The position numbers were made by a program, and so were the translations under genes. A stretch of 64,000 nt of DNA from Pagrus major (taxonomy: Eukaryota; Chordata; Actinopteri; Spariformes; Sparidae), in the NCBI RefSeq assembly GCF_040436345.1, contig NC_133220.1, positions 11,105,664 to 11,169,663 on the forward strand. Reading direction: 5' to 3'. Position 1 is the stretch's first letter. Every line of letters starts with the position of its first letter. Under the pieces are notes generated by a model. That model was not told the origin of the DNA. It saw only the letters and a list, made by a program, of their open reading frames with translations, and made no database searches. Shown in pieces: positions 36,556 to 51,100 of the stretch.

Positions 36556-37143
36556 ATGAGGTCGTCCATGCTGGTCCTGTTCCTCCTCTTCAGTGCCCAG
36601 GCTGTGGCGGCCATCGGAGGAGCAGCACAGCAGCAGTGTCCAGGCAGCAACCCCAGCTCCGTCCACACAGTGGACCCCAAACTCTTCACCAAACGCCGCT
36701 ACCTCTCACCCAGGGTGCTCTTCAGCGCTCAGCCCCCTGATGCAGAGCCAGCAGGGTCACAGGGTGCCGGCAGAAGTAGGCACAGGCGAGCTGGGCAGCC
36801 TCAGCACCGTGGAGTTTACTCAGTGTGTGAGAGCATCAGTGTCTGGGTGGGCAACAAGACCACAGCCACAGACATCTCAGGCAACGAGGTGACGGTGCTC
36901 CCAGACGTGAATATCAACAATGTCAACAAGAAGCAGTACTTCTTTGAGACGACGTGTCACAGCGCCCGATCAGGCAGCTCTGGCTGTTTGGGAATCGACG
37001 CGAAACACTGGAACTCCTACTGCACCAACTCACACACTTTTGTACGAGCGCTGACTTCCTTCAAGAACCTGGTGGCGTGGAGGCTCATACGCATCAACGT
37101 GGCCTGCGTGTGTGTGCTGAGTCGCAAGTCATGGCGGCAATGA
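36556..37143 (+). CDS. ngf: Nerve growth factor precursor (beta-NGF)
   Basis: Secreted neurotrophin that acts as a dimer on TrkA and p75NTR to support survival and growth of sensory and sympathetic neurons. The whole 195-residue precursor is in one exon, which starts after the acceptor at 36544. I chose the ATG at 36556 (M-R-S-S-M-L); Met5 is the alternative. Residues 1-18 form a hydrophobic signal peptide. The short propeptide keeps the family block '[20 protein letters not shown]' (residues 40-59). The furin site RSRHRR ends at residue 78, giving a 117-residue mature chain. Six cystine-knot cysteines are at 91, 134, 144, 156, 184 and 186. Conserved landmarks include [27 protein letters not shown] and CVCVLSRK. 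The propeptide (about 60 residues) is clearly shorter than the human one (103). A downstream ATTAAA at about 39602 with GT-rich flank may be its poly(A) site, which is uncertain. Confidence 0.96.
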   Translation: MRSSMLVLFLLFSAQAVAAIGGAAQQQCPGSNPSSVHTVDPKLFTKRRYLSPRVLFSAQPPDAEPAGSQGAGRSRHRRAGQPQHRGVYSVCESISVWVGNKTTATDISGNEVTVLPDVNINNVNKKQYFFETTCHSARSGSSGCLGIDAKHWNSYCTNSHTFVRALTSFKNLVAWRLIRINVACVCVLSRKSWRQ

Positions 37144-40100
37144 AGACTTTACCTGCTCCTCACGCACACACAGGATCACACACTCAGTGAAATACAGTAC
37201 AAACACAGACATACTCATCACCAAAGACTTCTCACCTTCTGCACAAAGTAAATTATTAGTATCAGGACTGCATGAATATACACCAGGCCTGGGTCAAAGA
37301 GGATCTGACGTTTGTAGCTGTTGTTTTTACCTTTTTAGGAGAACCAAACATTAAGGGGTTGTTGCTGTGTCACTTGATACCTGACAGTCTCAGCTTAAGT
37401 TTATTACAGGTTCAGCTTGCAAAGGCTTAAAACCAGCAGGCCTAAGTGGAACGTGACGGCTGAGTCAACATGAGCACATTTATCAAACCTTTAAGAATTA
37501 CTTTGTAAGAGAAATTCCACTTATTTTTCAAGTCGAAGTCGGTTAACAGGTCTTGGGGAGTACTGCATATGTGAAAAAAAAGTTGTATAAACCCTTTTGT
37601 GGCTCCAGAGAGAGCTGTGTGAAATATGATAAATAGCCTCAACTGATGTCACTTGAGTCAGCTTTGGTTAAAGCCGAAGACTACAAGTTTAAAAAAAAAG
37701 ATCTGGTGTAACGTGGGAAAAGAAGAAAGTTTACCAGAACTTTGCAGCCTGCTCCTCATCTCTTCTTGAGGCTAACAGCTTGAGGCTACATTAGCTGCTA
37801 TTAGCATAAGACACCCAAGATAAGTTAAGTGGCATTGTGGGTGATGTAGGCACCAGGGTTTTGACAAGGAAGGAAGAAGAACGCTGGAAATAACTCGTAA
37901 ATCCATCTTAAATTTACAAAGTTAAGCATTTTCTCAGAACATACACGTCATCATACATAAATACATACAACTAGCGATGCGCTTACATGCTTACAAACAA
38001 ACAGCAATAGGTGTTATTTTCTTAGATCTGAGCTACTGAAAGGCTCATACTAAAGTAACCAAAACACAACAATTCTTAATTTCAGGTGGTTATATGATGA
38101 ATTATATTCCATTTTTGACAACAGATCTCCCAAAATCCTACACAATGGACCATTTCGGAGTAAGCCAGTTTAGGGGCAATATTCTTCGCTCAGTGTTTTT
38201 GCTCCAACTTGCAGTGAATTGTAAGAGTAAACTTTAGCAGCACATCTGAAACGGTTACATGATTGATCATGCATGTTTAGAGCAAGCGCAAGAGAGACAA
38301 GACTTCACCCTACATCAGAATAATTGTGTAAATTATGTGTTACTCTGCAAAAACTTTTTTTTTTAAATATTTTTTTGTATATCTACAGTAGCAATTAAGA
38401 TGTAAAATCACAACTAATACAGTATATTTAAAATAGATAAAGATTTAAAATATGGATTAAACAAAACTGAAGCAGGAAAGACACTCTGCTGCTGGTATAA
38501 AGGGTAAATCAGAAAAATCACATTACAGGAGAATTTAGTGCCACATTGACAAGTGCAGACATTTAAGATGCATGAAAAGCTAACCATAATTTAAATAAAA
38601 AACAGTGGTGTTACATCCTATCAGATGTTCAATGTGCAAATATTTATTATGACCAATGACATTTTATACGATCATAAAATATAAGAGTTTGTGCCCTCAG
38701 TTCTGTTTCTGTGCTGCCTTCATCTGTATCTTTCTCTAACTTCTTTGCAGGTTAAGAGTCTCCGGATCACTTTTCATATTTCTTTTCAGATGGAAAGTAT
38801 GGGTGAAAGTGAACGACTTTTATGGTGCCCTTGAAATGTCATTGTGGGACGAGCTTTTCATTTCCCCTGAGGAACGGATATTAATATATCGCAACAAAGC
38901 TCAGCCTTACTTTGCGGATTAGAAGGAATTCTCACTTTTTCGTGAAAGCGCTGCAAAATTTTAGAATAAAAATCCCACCATGACCGAATGAAGTAAATAT
39001 CTCTGGATATTTACTTCATTACAGTTGAACCACAATCAAACTGCACGATCAAGTTACCTCATGAGAGCTGCCTCACATGGTCACGGGTGATTCAGACTTG
39101 AAAATTGTAATTGAGAGGAAATTAGTTTCAGCTGTCTGACTCTGCTAATGATTATCTGCAAGGGAAGGAAATGTAAAAATAGCACTAACTTGTGTGTGTT
39201 TCATCGTTTAAGGTCTAGATTCTCAGCTTCTGCAGCAGCTTTAACCTGAACCCGAGCTCTGATGACATTAAGGTGACCGTCACTGGTTTTTAAACTGCAG
39301 CTTCTAGAGACACAGCAACGGTGTTTAAGAAGCTGTGTGATTTCTTAGAAGACAGCATGGGTTTAAACCTGTCATAAACCTTGAAACCACTGGCTGGTGA
39401 CAGAGCAACATCCCCTTAAGAGTTTTGGCGGCACAACACAATCATGCTAATTATAGTATTTGTCTGCCAACCATTATATTGTCCTATAGCACATAACACT
39501 CACTCCAGGTGATGCAACCCACAAATTCTGGAAATACAAATTGACCCAGGTCTGATATAAGCAAAACCTTTGTTAAAATGTTGTTGTTGATATTGTTATT
39601 TATTAAACACTTCCATACATACACTGTGTGTTTTATGAGGTTTATTGTGTGGATGGTAAGCCTGTTGCTTCTCCAGAAAAACTGAGTAACATTTCGACAC
39701 GAAAAGACATTTTTGGCCTTGAAGGAAAAACCAAGAGAAAACCCACATGGCTTCAGTAATTTGGTGTTTTGGCTTCGCTTTGTGTTTTCTTTCCCGCTCT
39801 ACATTCTACACTAGGTGGGAAACAAAAGAAACACAAATGAGATTGTCTGATTCATCAGGGTAACTCTGGTTGATAATATCATGGCTTGTCATTTTCTTTG
39901 TTTTGGCAGTGACATTTCAGCGTAGTCAGCAGCATAACACACTGTACCCCGAGGCACAGAGTCAGCATCAGTAGTGATTCCTTTAAGGCTCACAGCCCAG
40001 TGTTGGATCACAGCTGACATTTAAGACGTCTGAGGCTCGGAGTTAAAGTGGAAACAGAGACAAAGAAGATGCTTGAGATTATTTTTCTGAAAAACTTCAC

Positions 40101-40400
40101 TTTTAGGATAAGTGTTCCCCTTTGAGCTGTCTACCTGTAAACTGTAAATACGACTTGTCTGTGCCGACTTGTTTGTTTTACTGCTGCTGCTTGTTTACCT
40201 CTGCTCCACAGCGCTGCCTCAAAATACAATACAACACTGCCATCTAGTGGTCACAGGCGGGAACACGTCTTGAGATAAAAACTTAATTGTATCTGTTATA
40301 AACACAATATATCAATACGTTAAGGTAAAAAGTTGAAGAGGAATTGTTACTTACGCTTTCATACATTCACAAACTAAAAGCAACACGAAGAAACGTCACT
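37144..40400. other. ngf 3' UTR and downstream intergenic sequence
   Basis: There is no further coding exon. The region holds a perfect hairpin (38987-39020), several AT-rich runs (for example 38353-38380) and a possible poly(A) signal ATTAAA near 39602, followed by a GT-rich stretch at 39620-39655. How far the ngf transcript extends cannot be fixed from sequence alone. Confidence 0.45.
38987..39020. other. Perfect 14-bp stem-loop downstream of ngf
   Basis: The stem is 'aatgaagtaaatat' and its exact reverse complement 'atatttacttcatt', with a six-base loop 'ctctgg'. It lies 1.84 kb after the ngf stop codon and would be inside the 3' UTR if the transcript runs to the ATTAAA near 39602. It could be an RNA structure or a tiny palindromic relic of an insertion. 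Confidence 0.5.
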
Positions 40401-40403
40401 TAC

Positions 40404-40480
40404 GTTACGAGAAATACGGGCGATAGCTAACAAGAAAGCTAAAAGCTAGTTAGTGACTATGTGGACTGCGCATGCGTCAT
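40404..40480 (-). promoter_or_regulatory. Promoter-like spot with NRF1-type motif
   Basis: The palindromic core TGCGCATGCG (40467-40476) matches the NRF1 consensus and is unusual in this AT-rich stretch. Read on the minus strand it is followed within about 65 bp by a donor-like AAC|gtaagt (40398-40403), after a 'ctagcttttagctttcttgt' leader. That layout suits a short first noncoding exon of a minus-strand gene or lncRNA. No coding continuation was identified. Confidence 0.3.
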
Positions 40481-40484
40481 GTTC

Positions 40485-42431
<1,947 letters not shown>

Positions 42432-42535
42432 TATAAATGGATCCTTTTATCATTTTTCTATAGTTGTCATGTGATAAGAAGAGGATGTAGGCAGTGATGT
42501 GATGTGTCTCATGATCCACCCGGACTGATCCTCAC

Positions 42536-42660
42536 AGATAGTCTGGCAGACAAACAGGGGGTCGCTGTTTCCCTCCCACATCAATGCTGCAAACAAAGGC
42601 TGCACAAACATGAGAAGCTCGACTGTCAGAGCTGTTGAACCCGAGCTGACCCCCTCCGGC
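42536..42660 (-). CDS. Candidate internal exon of an unidentified gene
   Basis: Minus-strand block of 125 nt between an excellent acceptor ('gctcttctgtgtcttctctgcag', given here as part of its last 23 bases) and a good donor (ACTATCT|gtgagg). In phase +1 it encodes PEGVSSGSTALTVELLMFVQ and then PLFAALMWEGNSDPLFVCQTI, a GC-rich, helix-like sequence with sensible composition. I do not recognise the family. No partner exon was found on the minus strand between ngf and tspan2, where the human locus has no gene that I know of. It could be an exon of an unannotated gene, a decayed exon, or chance. Confidence 0.3.
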
Positions 42661-42839
42661 CTGCAGAGAAGACACAGAAGAGCTTTGGTGACGCTCAGTA
42701 CGTTCACAGGAACTGGCTTACATTCAGTGTGCGAAGCAAGACTACAATACTGTGCATGCACACAAGTTAGAATGACACAAATAGTTATCAAGCAAATATT
42801 ATGTCCTCATATGGGATACCAATTACAATTTTTATATTA

Positions 42840-43980
42840 ACATATTTACACAAGCAAGTAGGTATAGATTTTTGTCCTGACATGTAACACTAAAGACTTA
42901 ACACTGCAATCTATAGCTATATGAAGCACACAGAAGTCATGTCCTTGGTTTTGGGTTATAGCAACCTGCAGGGATTTTACATTTTAAAGCCACACTTAAA
43001 ACTAAAAACAAAAACTTAATATTTTAGACTCAATACATTCAGATCTATATATATAAAAAAAAAAAAAAGTCCTGATGTACCATGTTCACCATCTCATTTT
43101 GCATGCTAACATTCTCTAATAATCAGCAGTAAACACAAAGTACAGCTGAGGCTCATGTGAATGTCAATAGTTTTGCATGCATTTTGTATTAAATCAGGTT
43201 TGGAAAAAGGTCAATTTGGAACTTATGATGGTCACAGATTAAATATTTGAAGTTATTACAGCTCATCCTGAGGATGACATGAATGTCTGAACCAAATATC
43301 ATAGCGTTCGTTGATTTGTTCCAATAGTTTATGATCATTTTAAATGTCAAAACTTATGGTGGCACCGGAGAGAAAAAGTTGAAGGATCACCAAAGTCATT
43401 AGGGTACAACCTCTTGGTACCCTGATTATGGCTATCAAATTACATAGCATCCAATCCAATGGTTGTTTTCTGATATATTTCAGCATGGACCACAGTGGTG
43501 GACCACCCAACAAAAATGAAACATGTTAAAAATGTTAAAATGTTCGTGATGTAGGATTCAGAATTGGCCCCTTCACAGGTATTTTCTTGACAGTGCGAAC
43601 ATCTTTTTTAAGAATAATTTTCAGACTTTATACTTTGTTTCTAGTAAAAAATATTTTGGAGTTGTGGGTAACTAGGCACTCTTGACTTCAGTATTTCTAA
43701 AAATCTTGACCAAGGCCTTGATACATCTTCTCATAACTGTGTCAGTCACTTATCTCAGGTCAGGTCAGGTATTTTAGGTGCATACTGTACACACGTTCTC
43801 ATATTTACATAATACACTGATATGAGAGGCCTGGTGTAGGATGACATGCAGGAGGTGTCCGTGGGAAATAAGGATCACTGAGTGAATACATGTCTAGTGT
43901 AAAAGTCAAGGAGGTATAAAAGGTGAAAGAGAAGTCAATATAAAGATTTTTATAATGGCTAGTTAAAATTGTCTTGCTCA
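42840..43980. other. Intergenic, no gene seen
   Basis: AT-rich noncoding sequence with a poly-A stretch near 43057-43069 and a short 'aggtcaggtcaggt' tandem (about 43756-43769). No exon was recognised. Confidence 0.45.
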
Positions 43981-43982
43981 GT

Positions 43983-44350
43983 CCAATTAATCAAATCAAA
44001 TCAAATCAATTTTATTTATATAGCCCAGAATCACAATCACATTGCGTCAGTGGGCTTTACAAACTGTACAGTGAACGACATCCTCTGTCCTTAGATCCTC
44101 GATCCGAGTGAGGAAAAACTTGCCATATTGAGAACTGTGGGGGGAAAAAAAAGATGGAAGAAACTTCAGGAAGAGCCACAGAGGAGAGATCCCTCTCCCA
44201 GGACGGTCAGACATGCAATGTACAGACAGATTTTGCATGTACAAAAACTGAACAACAAAATCACAATTTACAAATTGCATTGACAGAATATCTGATAAAT
44301 AAAATTCCACTTCCTGTTAATCATGACGAGGTGGGCACACAGGATCCCCG
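43983..44350. repeat. Teleost LINE-tail/dispersed repeat
   Basis: It starts 'aatcaaatcaaatcaaatca' and 'attttatttatatagcccag', then has 'ggctttacaaactgtacagt', 'gacatcctctgtccttagat' and 'gagagatccctctcccagga'. This is a very common fish interspersed repeat. The small frames on both strands here (about 44047-44363) are repeat-derived and not genes. Confidence 0.75.
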
Positions 44351-44899
44351 CAAACATCCATGAGTCAAACTATACAGGACAGTTACAGCAGTTATTCAAC
44401 CATATTTCTCACCAAATCCAATAAAATAAACCCCTTCTTCTTTGTACTCTAGAAAATTATATTACACGACAAAATAAAATACACGTGCAGTTGTAAATGG
44501 TGCTTACAATATGTTAATATATTAGATCTACATATATGGGAAATATATTTTCTTTGAACGAGCTGTTAAAATCAATTATGTTAAGGCTTAGGCTAATAAA
44601 TATAGCAAAAATGCCCATATAGATATACGATACCTTCTATAATTTGGTATTTTCTCAGAAATTTTATTTTCAAATGAGGTTTATTGCCATAGCCATGTTG
44701 CTTGCTCTTTCGCGACAGTGGCGCCAAAAGCAATACCACAGAGAAACACTAGAGGGGGGGTTTGAAAAGTTGTCTATTTATACTTTAAGGTACATGTTAC
44801 TTAAATTAGCAAACATGTGTCAAACCTCACCCTTATAACCACCGTGTCAAACTCCTAGCAGTGATATTACAGACAGAAATGAGCCGACTCCTGTTAATG

Positions 44900-45180
44900 C
44901 TGTGGGGTGACAACCTGGAGCTCCCCCCTGGGTCCCGGCTGGTCCCTGAAGCCCACTCCGGTACCTCATCACACGGATGTACACGCCGATGGGCGGTGCG
45001 AGGCGGCGTGCAGCAGCCAGCTCAGCCCGCCCGTCTGTCCGTGCGTCTGTCTGTGCAGCTGGTTGTGCGCATGTTTGGATGTAGCGGAGCAGGTCAGCAT
45101 CATTTCATGGTTGATGTCCAACTGGGAGAAGCGAACAGACACGCGTTCAGACCGGAGATAGCGACAAATCAGGTGGCATC
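44900..45180 (+). promoter_or_regulatory. tspan2: CpG-rich promoter and 5' UTR of tspan2
   Basis: This is the most CpG-dense stretch of the window ('cgatgggcggtgcgaggcgg', 'cgtctgtccgtgcgtctgtc'), and it ends directly at the tspan2 start codon. There is no obvious TATA box, which fits a CpG-type promoter with dispersed starts. The open frames through it (44861-45184) are a consequence of its GC content. The transcription start is not fixed. Confidence 0.6.
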
Positions 45181-48100
45181 ATGAGCAAAGTGCAGGGCGG
45201 GATGAAATGCGTGAAATATCTGCTTTTCGTGTTCAACTTCATCTTCTGGGTAAGTGAAGCGGTTTGCATGGAAACAACGTTATTGCTATTTTAATATCAC
45301 CTTGTGTTTTCTGCAGCCGGGTCATCTTTATCTTTATGTTTTATTACAGGAGCGGATACATGACTTGTCTCATTTAAATGCCTATCATGCTTGTGTTTGC
45401 ATGTGGAAAACCTGTTAGTGCTCCGCCTTTTGTGGTGTTTACATGTTCAACACACTGCAGGCTGCCTGTCTGCCTGCTGATAATAGTCAGATATGGTTTT
45501 TAATTAACCTGGTTTTCGTTAATCCTGCAGATTGCCCTCATCCACCTGCTCAGTGCAAACTCTGACCCACACCTGTGTGTCTTTAAATGGTCAAATCAAT
45601 ATTTATTCATATTATCAGTCACCTTCTTTTCATTTAAACCCATCATTCAGCACTCATACCTCATCATACAGCTCTTAAAGCCTCCTCTATCTGTAAAGTG
45701 TTTTAATAATTAATGAGTAAATCAACTGAGAGCCTGTAAGCCACAAACTCCTTTAAGCCTCATGTGATTTATGTAGTATGTAATGTACTGTGAAGCTGCA
45801 GTGTGTTGCTACTTTTCCAACACACCCACTGTTCAGATCCTCTCCCATGTCTTTGCATTGTGCTGTGACTTTCCTGCTGCAGGTTTCAGGGTGTGTAGGG
45901 TGTTTATTGCACACAGGGTTAATCTGTTTTGGGCACATCACAGCAGGTTTTGTTTTGGGCTGTTTTGCTGCAGATGAAGTAGCTTATTATCAGTAGAGAT
46001 GATGGGATATACATTTGGTTGAAATAGTTTAGGGACTTGGTTTCCAAAAGTTTTGGAGCAAAGCTGCTGTTTGTATGTTTGTGATCCATCCTCACAGGTT
46101 GTGTACATATGCAAACTAGTTCAACTTAAGGATGTAAGAGCGGTTATTCCTTTTCATTTTTTTTATTTTAATGATTTAAGAGCCACAAAAGTATAGAAGT
46201 GTACTGCTGCCAGGCCAGAAAAAGATAAATGGATCAGTATCACGTTATAATATGAAAAGATTTTTGTTATAAAAAATATATTTGCACATTATAACAACAT
46301 ACTTTCAAGTTATAACAAGATGTTTTTACATTTTATCATGTTATTACAAGACATTTTTACATTATATCATGTTATAACAAGATATTTTTACATTATATCA
46401 TGTTATAACAAGATATTTTTAAATTATATCATGTTATAACAAGATATTTTTTACATTATATCATGTTATAGCGAGATATTTTTACATTATTTCACGTTAT
46501 AACAAGATATTTGCACGTTATAACGAGATATTTGTATGTTATAATAAGATATGTTCACGTTATAACAACATGCTTTCAAGTTATATCACGTTATAACAAG
46601 ATATTTGCATGTTATAATAAGATACTTTCACATTATATCATTATAACAAGATATTTGCATGTAATAACAAGATATTTTCACGTTATTTTATCATGTAACG
46701 GTGTGAAAAATTTCATGTTATAACAATGAAAAGTTTCTTCTTATAATGTGTAAACTATGTATGATCGGTAACGTGAAAATATCTTATCATAACATGAAAA
46801 ACAACTCGTTATAACAATAAACTTTTCACATTATATCATGGCTCTGCTCTGTTTTTCTTTTTCCAGCTTGGCAGCAATACGCTTGCATTCAAGATAATTA
46901 AGAAAATCAAAGAAAAATGTCTGAAAAATGTCTGAAAAAGTCAGAAAGGTTTGTGTTTTTCTGCTCTCCTGTTCAGTTAATCATCTCACGACTCTGCAGA
47001 TTTGTTCTGCAGCCCACAGGGGGTCCTGACTCCCAGGCTGAGATCCACTAGAGAACAACATCAGTGCCAAATTCATTTGTTTACGCTCCCTCCAACTTCA
47101 GATTGCAGGATTTGCATACATGTTTTTGGGGGGTTTGATAAAATGTATGAATCACAGTTTCCCGAAGCTGAAAATGATGTCTTTAAATTGCTACATTTGT
47201 CTGAAAAAGAGTCTAAAACCCCAAAAAGATTAAATATATTGTCAGATAAGACATAAAAACAGCACATTGCGATGAACCTTGAATGAAGAAATATTTGGCA
47301 TATTTGCTGTTGAAGATCACTTGAACAATTGATTGATTACCCCAATCAATCGACCAAGTGTTTCAGCCCTGGATGCTCATGTTTTACTGCTAATTGATGC
47401 AGTATATATGGATGTAAGCGGCTGAATCGACTCATCTGTGCTCTGTAAGACGATCACTTGTGTCACACTCACAGACAGCGGCCTCATTGTTGAGGAGTTT
47501 CAGGACTGAAAGCAGAGCTGTTGTGGCCGGAGCCAGGAGGGGCGTCTACAGTACGTAGTCATTTTGGGGTGCGGAGCCAGTGTGAGTTACATCACCAAGG
47601 CACTGTGAGGCTGGCACAGCCTGTGGCTGAAATGCACCATGGGAGAGGGACGGCCGGTTAGATATTCTGATGGTCCATATGGTAATAAAGACGCTGTTAC
47701 AGAGTGTTCAAGTCTTCCCTTTCCAGCATTTTTTTTACATCAGCTCCCTGGCAACAGTGAGAGTGCAACCATCGTGCCAAGAAAAGAAATCAAAGACTAA
47801 ACAGCTTTGATTACTGTTTTCCTCCGAGAATGAGTTATTTTTCAAATTCATGTTCACTGTGAAAGGCTGAAAAGGTTGAGATGATTGGATCACCTTCGTC
47901 ATTTCTGATATATAAAACAAAGACACACATGGGTTTTAATTTCATTTCCAAACTGGTGTTAACTAAAGTCTCACAGATATATTGGTCAGCCAATATTATT
48001 GATTTTTGCTTGTCACAGATATATTGTATCGAGGTATATGTTGTTTATTATACAGAAAAAGATGCCTCAGGTTTTTTATTATTATTAAATTCTCAGTGAA

Positions 48101-51100
48101 GTTTACTTTATCAGTTCACTGATAAATAAACTTTATGATTAAACTGTTAAATATTCTGCCCCTGTCACATATCTTTGTCACAAGTGTTTGACAATACTTA
48201 TCATCCCATAGCAAACTACACTAATACACAGTCTAACATCGTCAGTCTAATCCAAATAAAGCCAGTCCGGTGTGTGCAGAAGGTCAGAGGGATTAACTTT
48301 CTCAGGGTGACTCCTGGTTTTAATCGATTGGTTTATTTCTGGTCTTTCTTGCCCGGGGAGTGGTGATGTCCTTGTGTAATGTTGTGACACCTGATATTCT
48401 GTTCTTCAACTTTGGCTATACTTCAACATATAAACACTAGACAAACTTATTTCATGTAATTTTGTCTGAAACAGAGAAAAAAGTTAATAGAAATAGATGT
48501 TCTGTTGGCTACATGTGCTGGTAATGATCTGTTTGAGAGTCTAAACAAATCTAAAGCTGTGACTCGCTCAAGAGGTGATGTATTAACATTTCTGTCAGGA
48601 GTTTGTTTAGAATAACCAGAAGAAGAAAACAGGCTGTGAGCATCAAGAGCCACTTCAGTGACAGGACAAAGACAAGGGAAGCACCTCCTGAATCTTAATC
48701 AACAAGAGTCAGAGACAAAAACACTTGATGGCTGATTCAGGGTTTAACTGTGAAGACATTTCAGGGAAAACTCTGGAAGCACGTTTTCAAGGAGAATAGA
48801 AAATTGTGCTTTTTTTATTCAGAAAAGTAAAAAAGTATGTAATCATGACATGATTAATGATGATATGATTGATCGTTCCTCAGCTGTCGGGCCTGTTGGT
48901 GCTGGCTGTGGGACTTTGGCTCAGGTTTGACCCAGAAACGGTGGAGCTGCTGACAGATGACAGTGCCCCCGACACCTTCTTCATAGGTACGTGCAGCCTC
49001 CACACTCACACATCAACAGATCATAAAATATGGTGCAAGATACCGAAATGAAATGATTTCAGGTATTTATTTATTTTATTCTGACAAACTGTTGGATTTT
49101 CTCGTGTTTCTGTCTTCGGCGACGTCTTTTTATTAACAGTAATGCATTATCCAGATATTGTCTGCGGCTTTTTTCGTGCAAGTGATGATATAAAGAAAGA
49201 TTTATCCGCCACGAAACAGCTTAAACTTGATTTCTGTTGCAGGATTTAAATGGTTTGTTGCTGATTAATTGTAATGAAACGCCAGAAAGTCGAGGACAAA
49301 ACATGTTTGACATCTATATAACAAGTATAAAATGTGAGACTACGAATGATGCTTCAAGACACGCATTCTCTGGAGATCAAGACACATTTTTGCATATAAA
49401 ATAAATCTAATTAAGGTCTTTCTGTCCTCTACAGGGCAGCACTGTGGTTTATGGCGTGCTATAATAATCGTTTAACAAACCCTTGTGAACTTCCCGGGGG
49501 GATTCCCCTCTACCAGCTTAACTTTCAGGGGCCGCAGGTGTTACTGAGCAGTAATGAACGCTTAACTGGCACATCTGACCCTCAATGCATGGTGATGTTT
49601 CATCACTTCCTCTGCACACAACCGTTGAAACTGTTGAGTGGTTTTACCGTCGTTCATATCCTCGCTTCACTCACATGAAACAGGGTGCTACATGCTGAGG
49701 GGAAGTGAAAGAGCACATGTCAAACGATGATTGAAATGCACCATTAGTGTAACGACTCTGGTTTATGAGTTATGGAGGGAATAGCTCGTGTTTACAAATA
49801 TTGATTTGAGTTTCCTTTCACTGGAACAATACAAGCTGATCAATCAGAGGCGCTCCAACATAGACAAATAGACCAGAGCCTCTAACTGATAAATGAACGG
49901 CTCTGTCTCTTCTCTGAAACATCCTGCAAGTTCACAGCACTTTCAGGAGGCTGATAATCGATATCGAATGAAGAGTTCCTCCGCAGAGCTCAGAATAAAA
50001 CACACAGTATGTGATTAAAACGTGCAGAAGACGATACAAACACCCTTCAGTGTGTAGTAGCGTCGCAGTGCTCATACAATAGGCCCTCTCTCCCTCGCGC
50101 TGCGTAGGAGCAGATGATCAGAATGAAGCCTATTCTTGTTACTCCCATTTAGACCATGACCTAAAATGGTGACTTCACTTCATCAGCTCTCTGCTGTGCT
50201 GCGTTTCATGGAACTGGCTGCCTCCCTCAGGACATGAGGAGCAGGTTGGGCGGGGCAGGTGACAGGAGACGATCCTGAAGACTCCTTCAGCAGCAGTCAT
50301 TAAAACGTACCATGCAGTGTATCTCTGTTTCTTTATTTAAAACAGACAGAGTGTAAACTGGACAGTTATGCTTTCATGCTCAGCGTACAAGGTTAAACAG
50401 GATATTATTGAGGTAAAATATATGCATGTTCTCACGGTTGACTGTTTATGCAAACTACTCGGGGTGAGATAATTTTTCTTCAGCTTGGTTTCATTTGACA
50501 TGCAAATACCTTAAAGGAACAGTTCACCCAAAAAATTTAAATTCAGTCATTATCTACTCACCCATTATCTAAAAGAGCTTCCAAACAGCTTGTCCAGCGT
50601 AATAAGTCTTCACAAGCCCCATGATCACAACATGATATATATACATCCTTTTTAAAATCTTAGGGGAAAAAAGTTGGGAATTAGACTCTAAAATCAACTT
50701 TTCTTACAAATAGCACATTTAAGGAAATGTTTGAATGCGGGAACTTGTAACTACACGGCTAGGCGAGATGGCCTTGAAATCACATTGCAATATATTTATG
50801 CTATATCACAATACACAATATATATTCTGACATTTTAAAATCTCCTTTAAAACACTTCATAAGGTTCAAGATTCAATTTCAAGGTGATTTATTTATACTA
50901 CACAGGGTTGCCTAATGAAATGAAAGTTTATTATAATGAGGTCGGCACCTTCACACTAAAAGTTCAACATCAGGTGAACACTGTCCATCCACTTTCACTT
51001 TGTTTGAGCACCGAGCATCAATGAAGTAAACACAGAGTCCACCTCTCCTCGTCTTGCACTCTGTCGGCTCAAAACAAGGTCCTACCGTCGAGTTCAAAAG

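Noticed and set aside
36477..36892. Other-frame and antisense open frames over the ngf exon
   Set aside because: They are shadows of the GC-rich ngf coding sequence. The NGF frame itself carries all family motifs.
44861..45184. 107-codon plus-strand frame upstream of tspan2
   Set aside because: It is produced by the CpG-rich promoter/5' UTR, overlaps the tspan2 start in another frame and has no recognised domain.
46230..46830. Possible CRISPR-like array because of regular 31-bp periodicity
   Set aside because: The units are contiguous and degenerate with no distinct spacers, in a eukaryotic intron between inverted repeats. It is a minisatellite.
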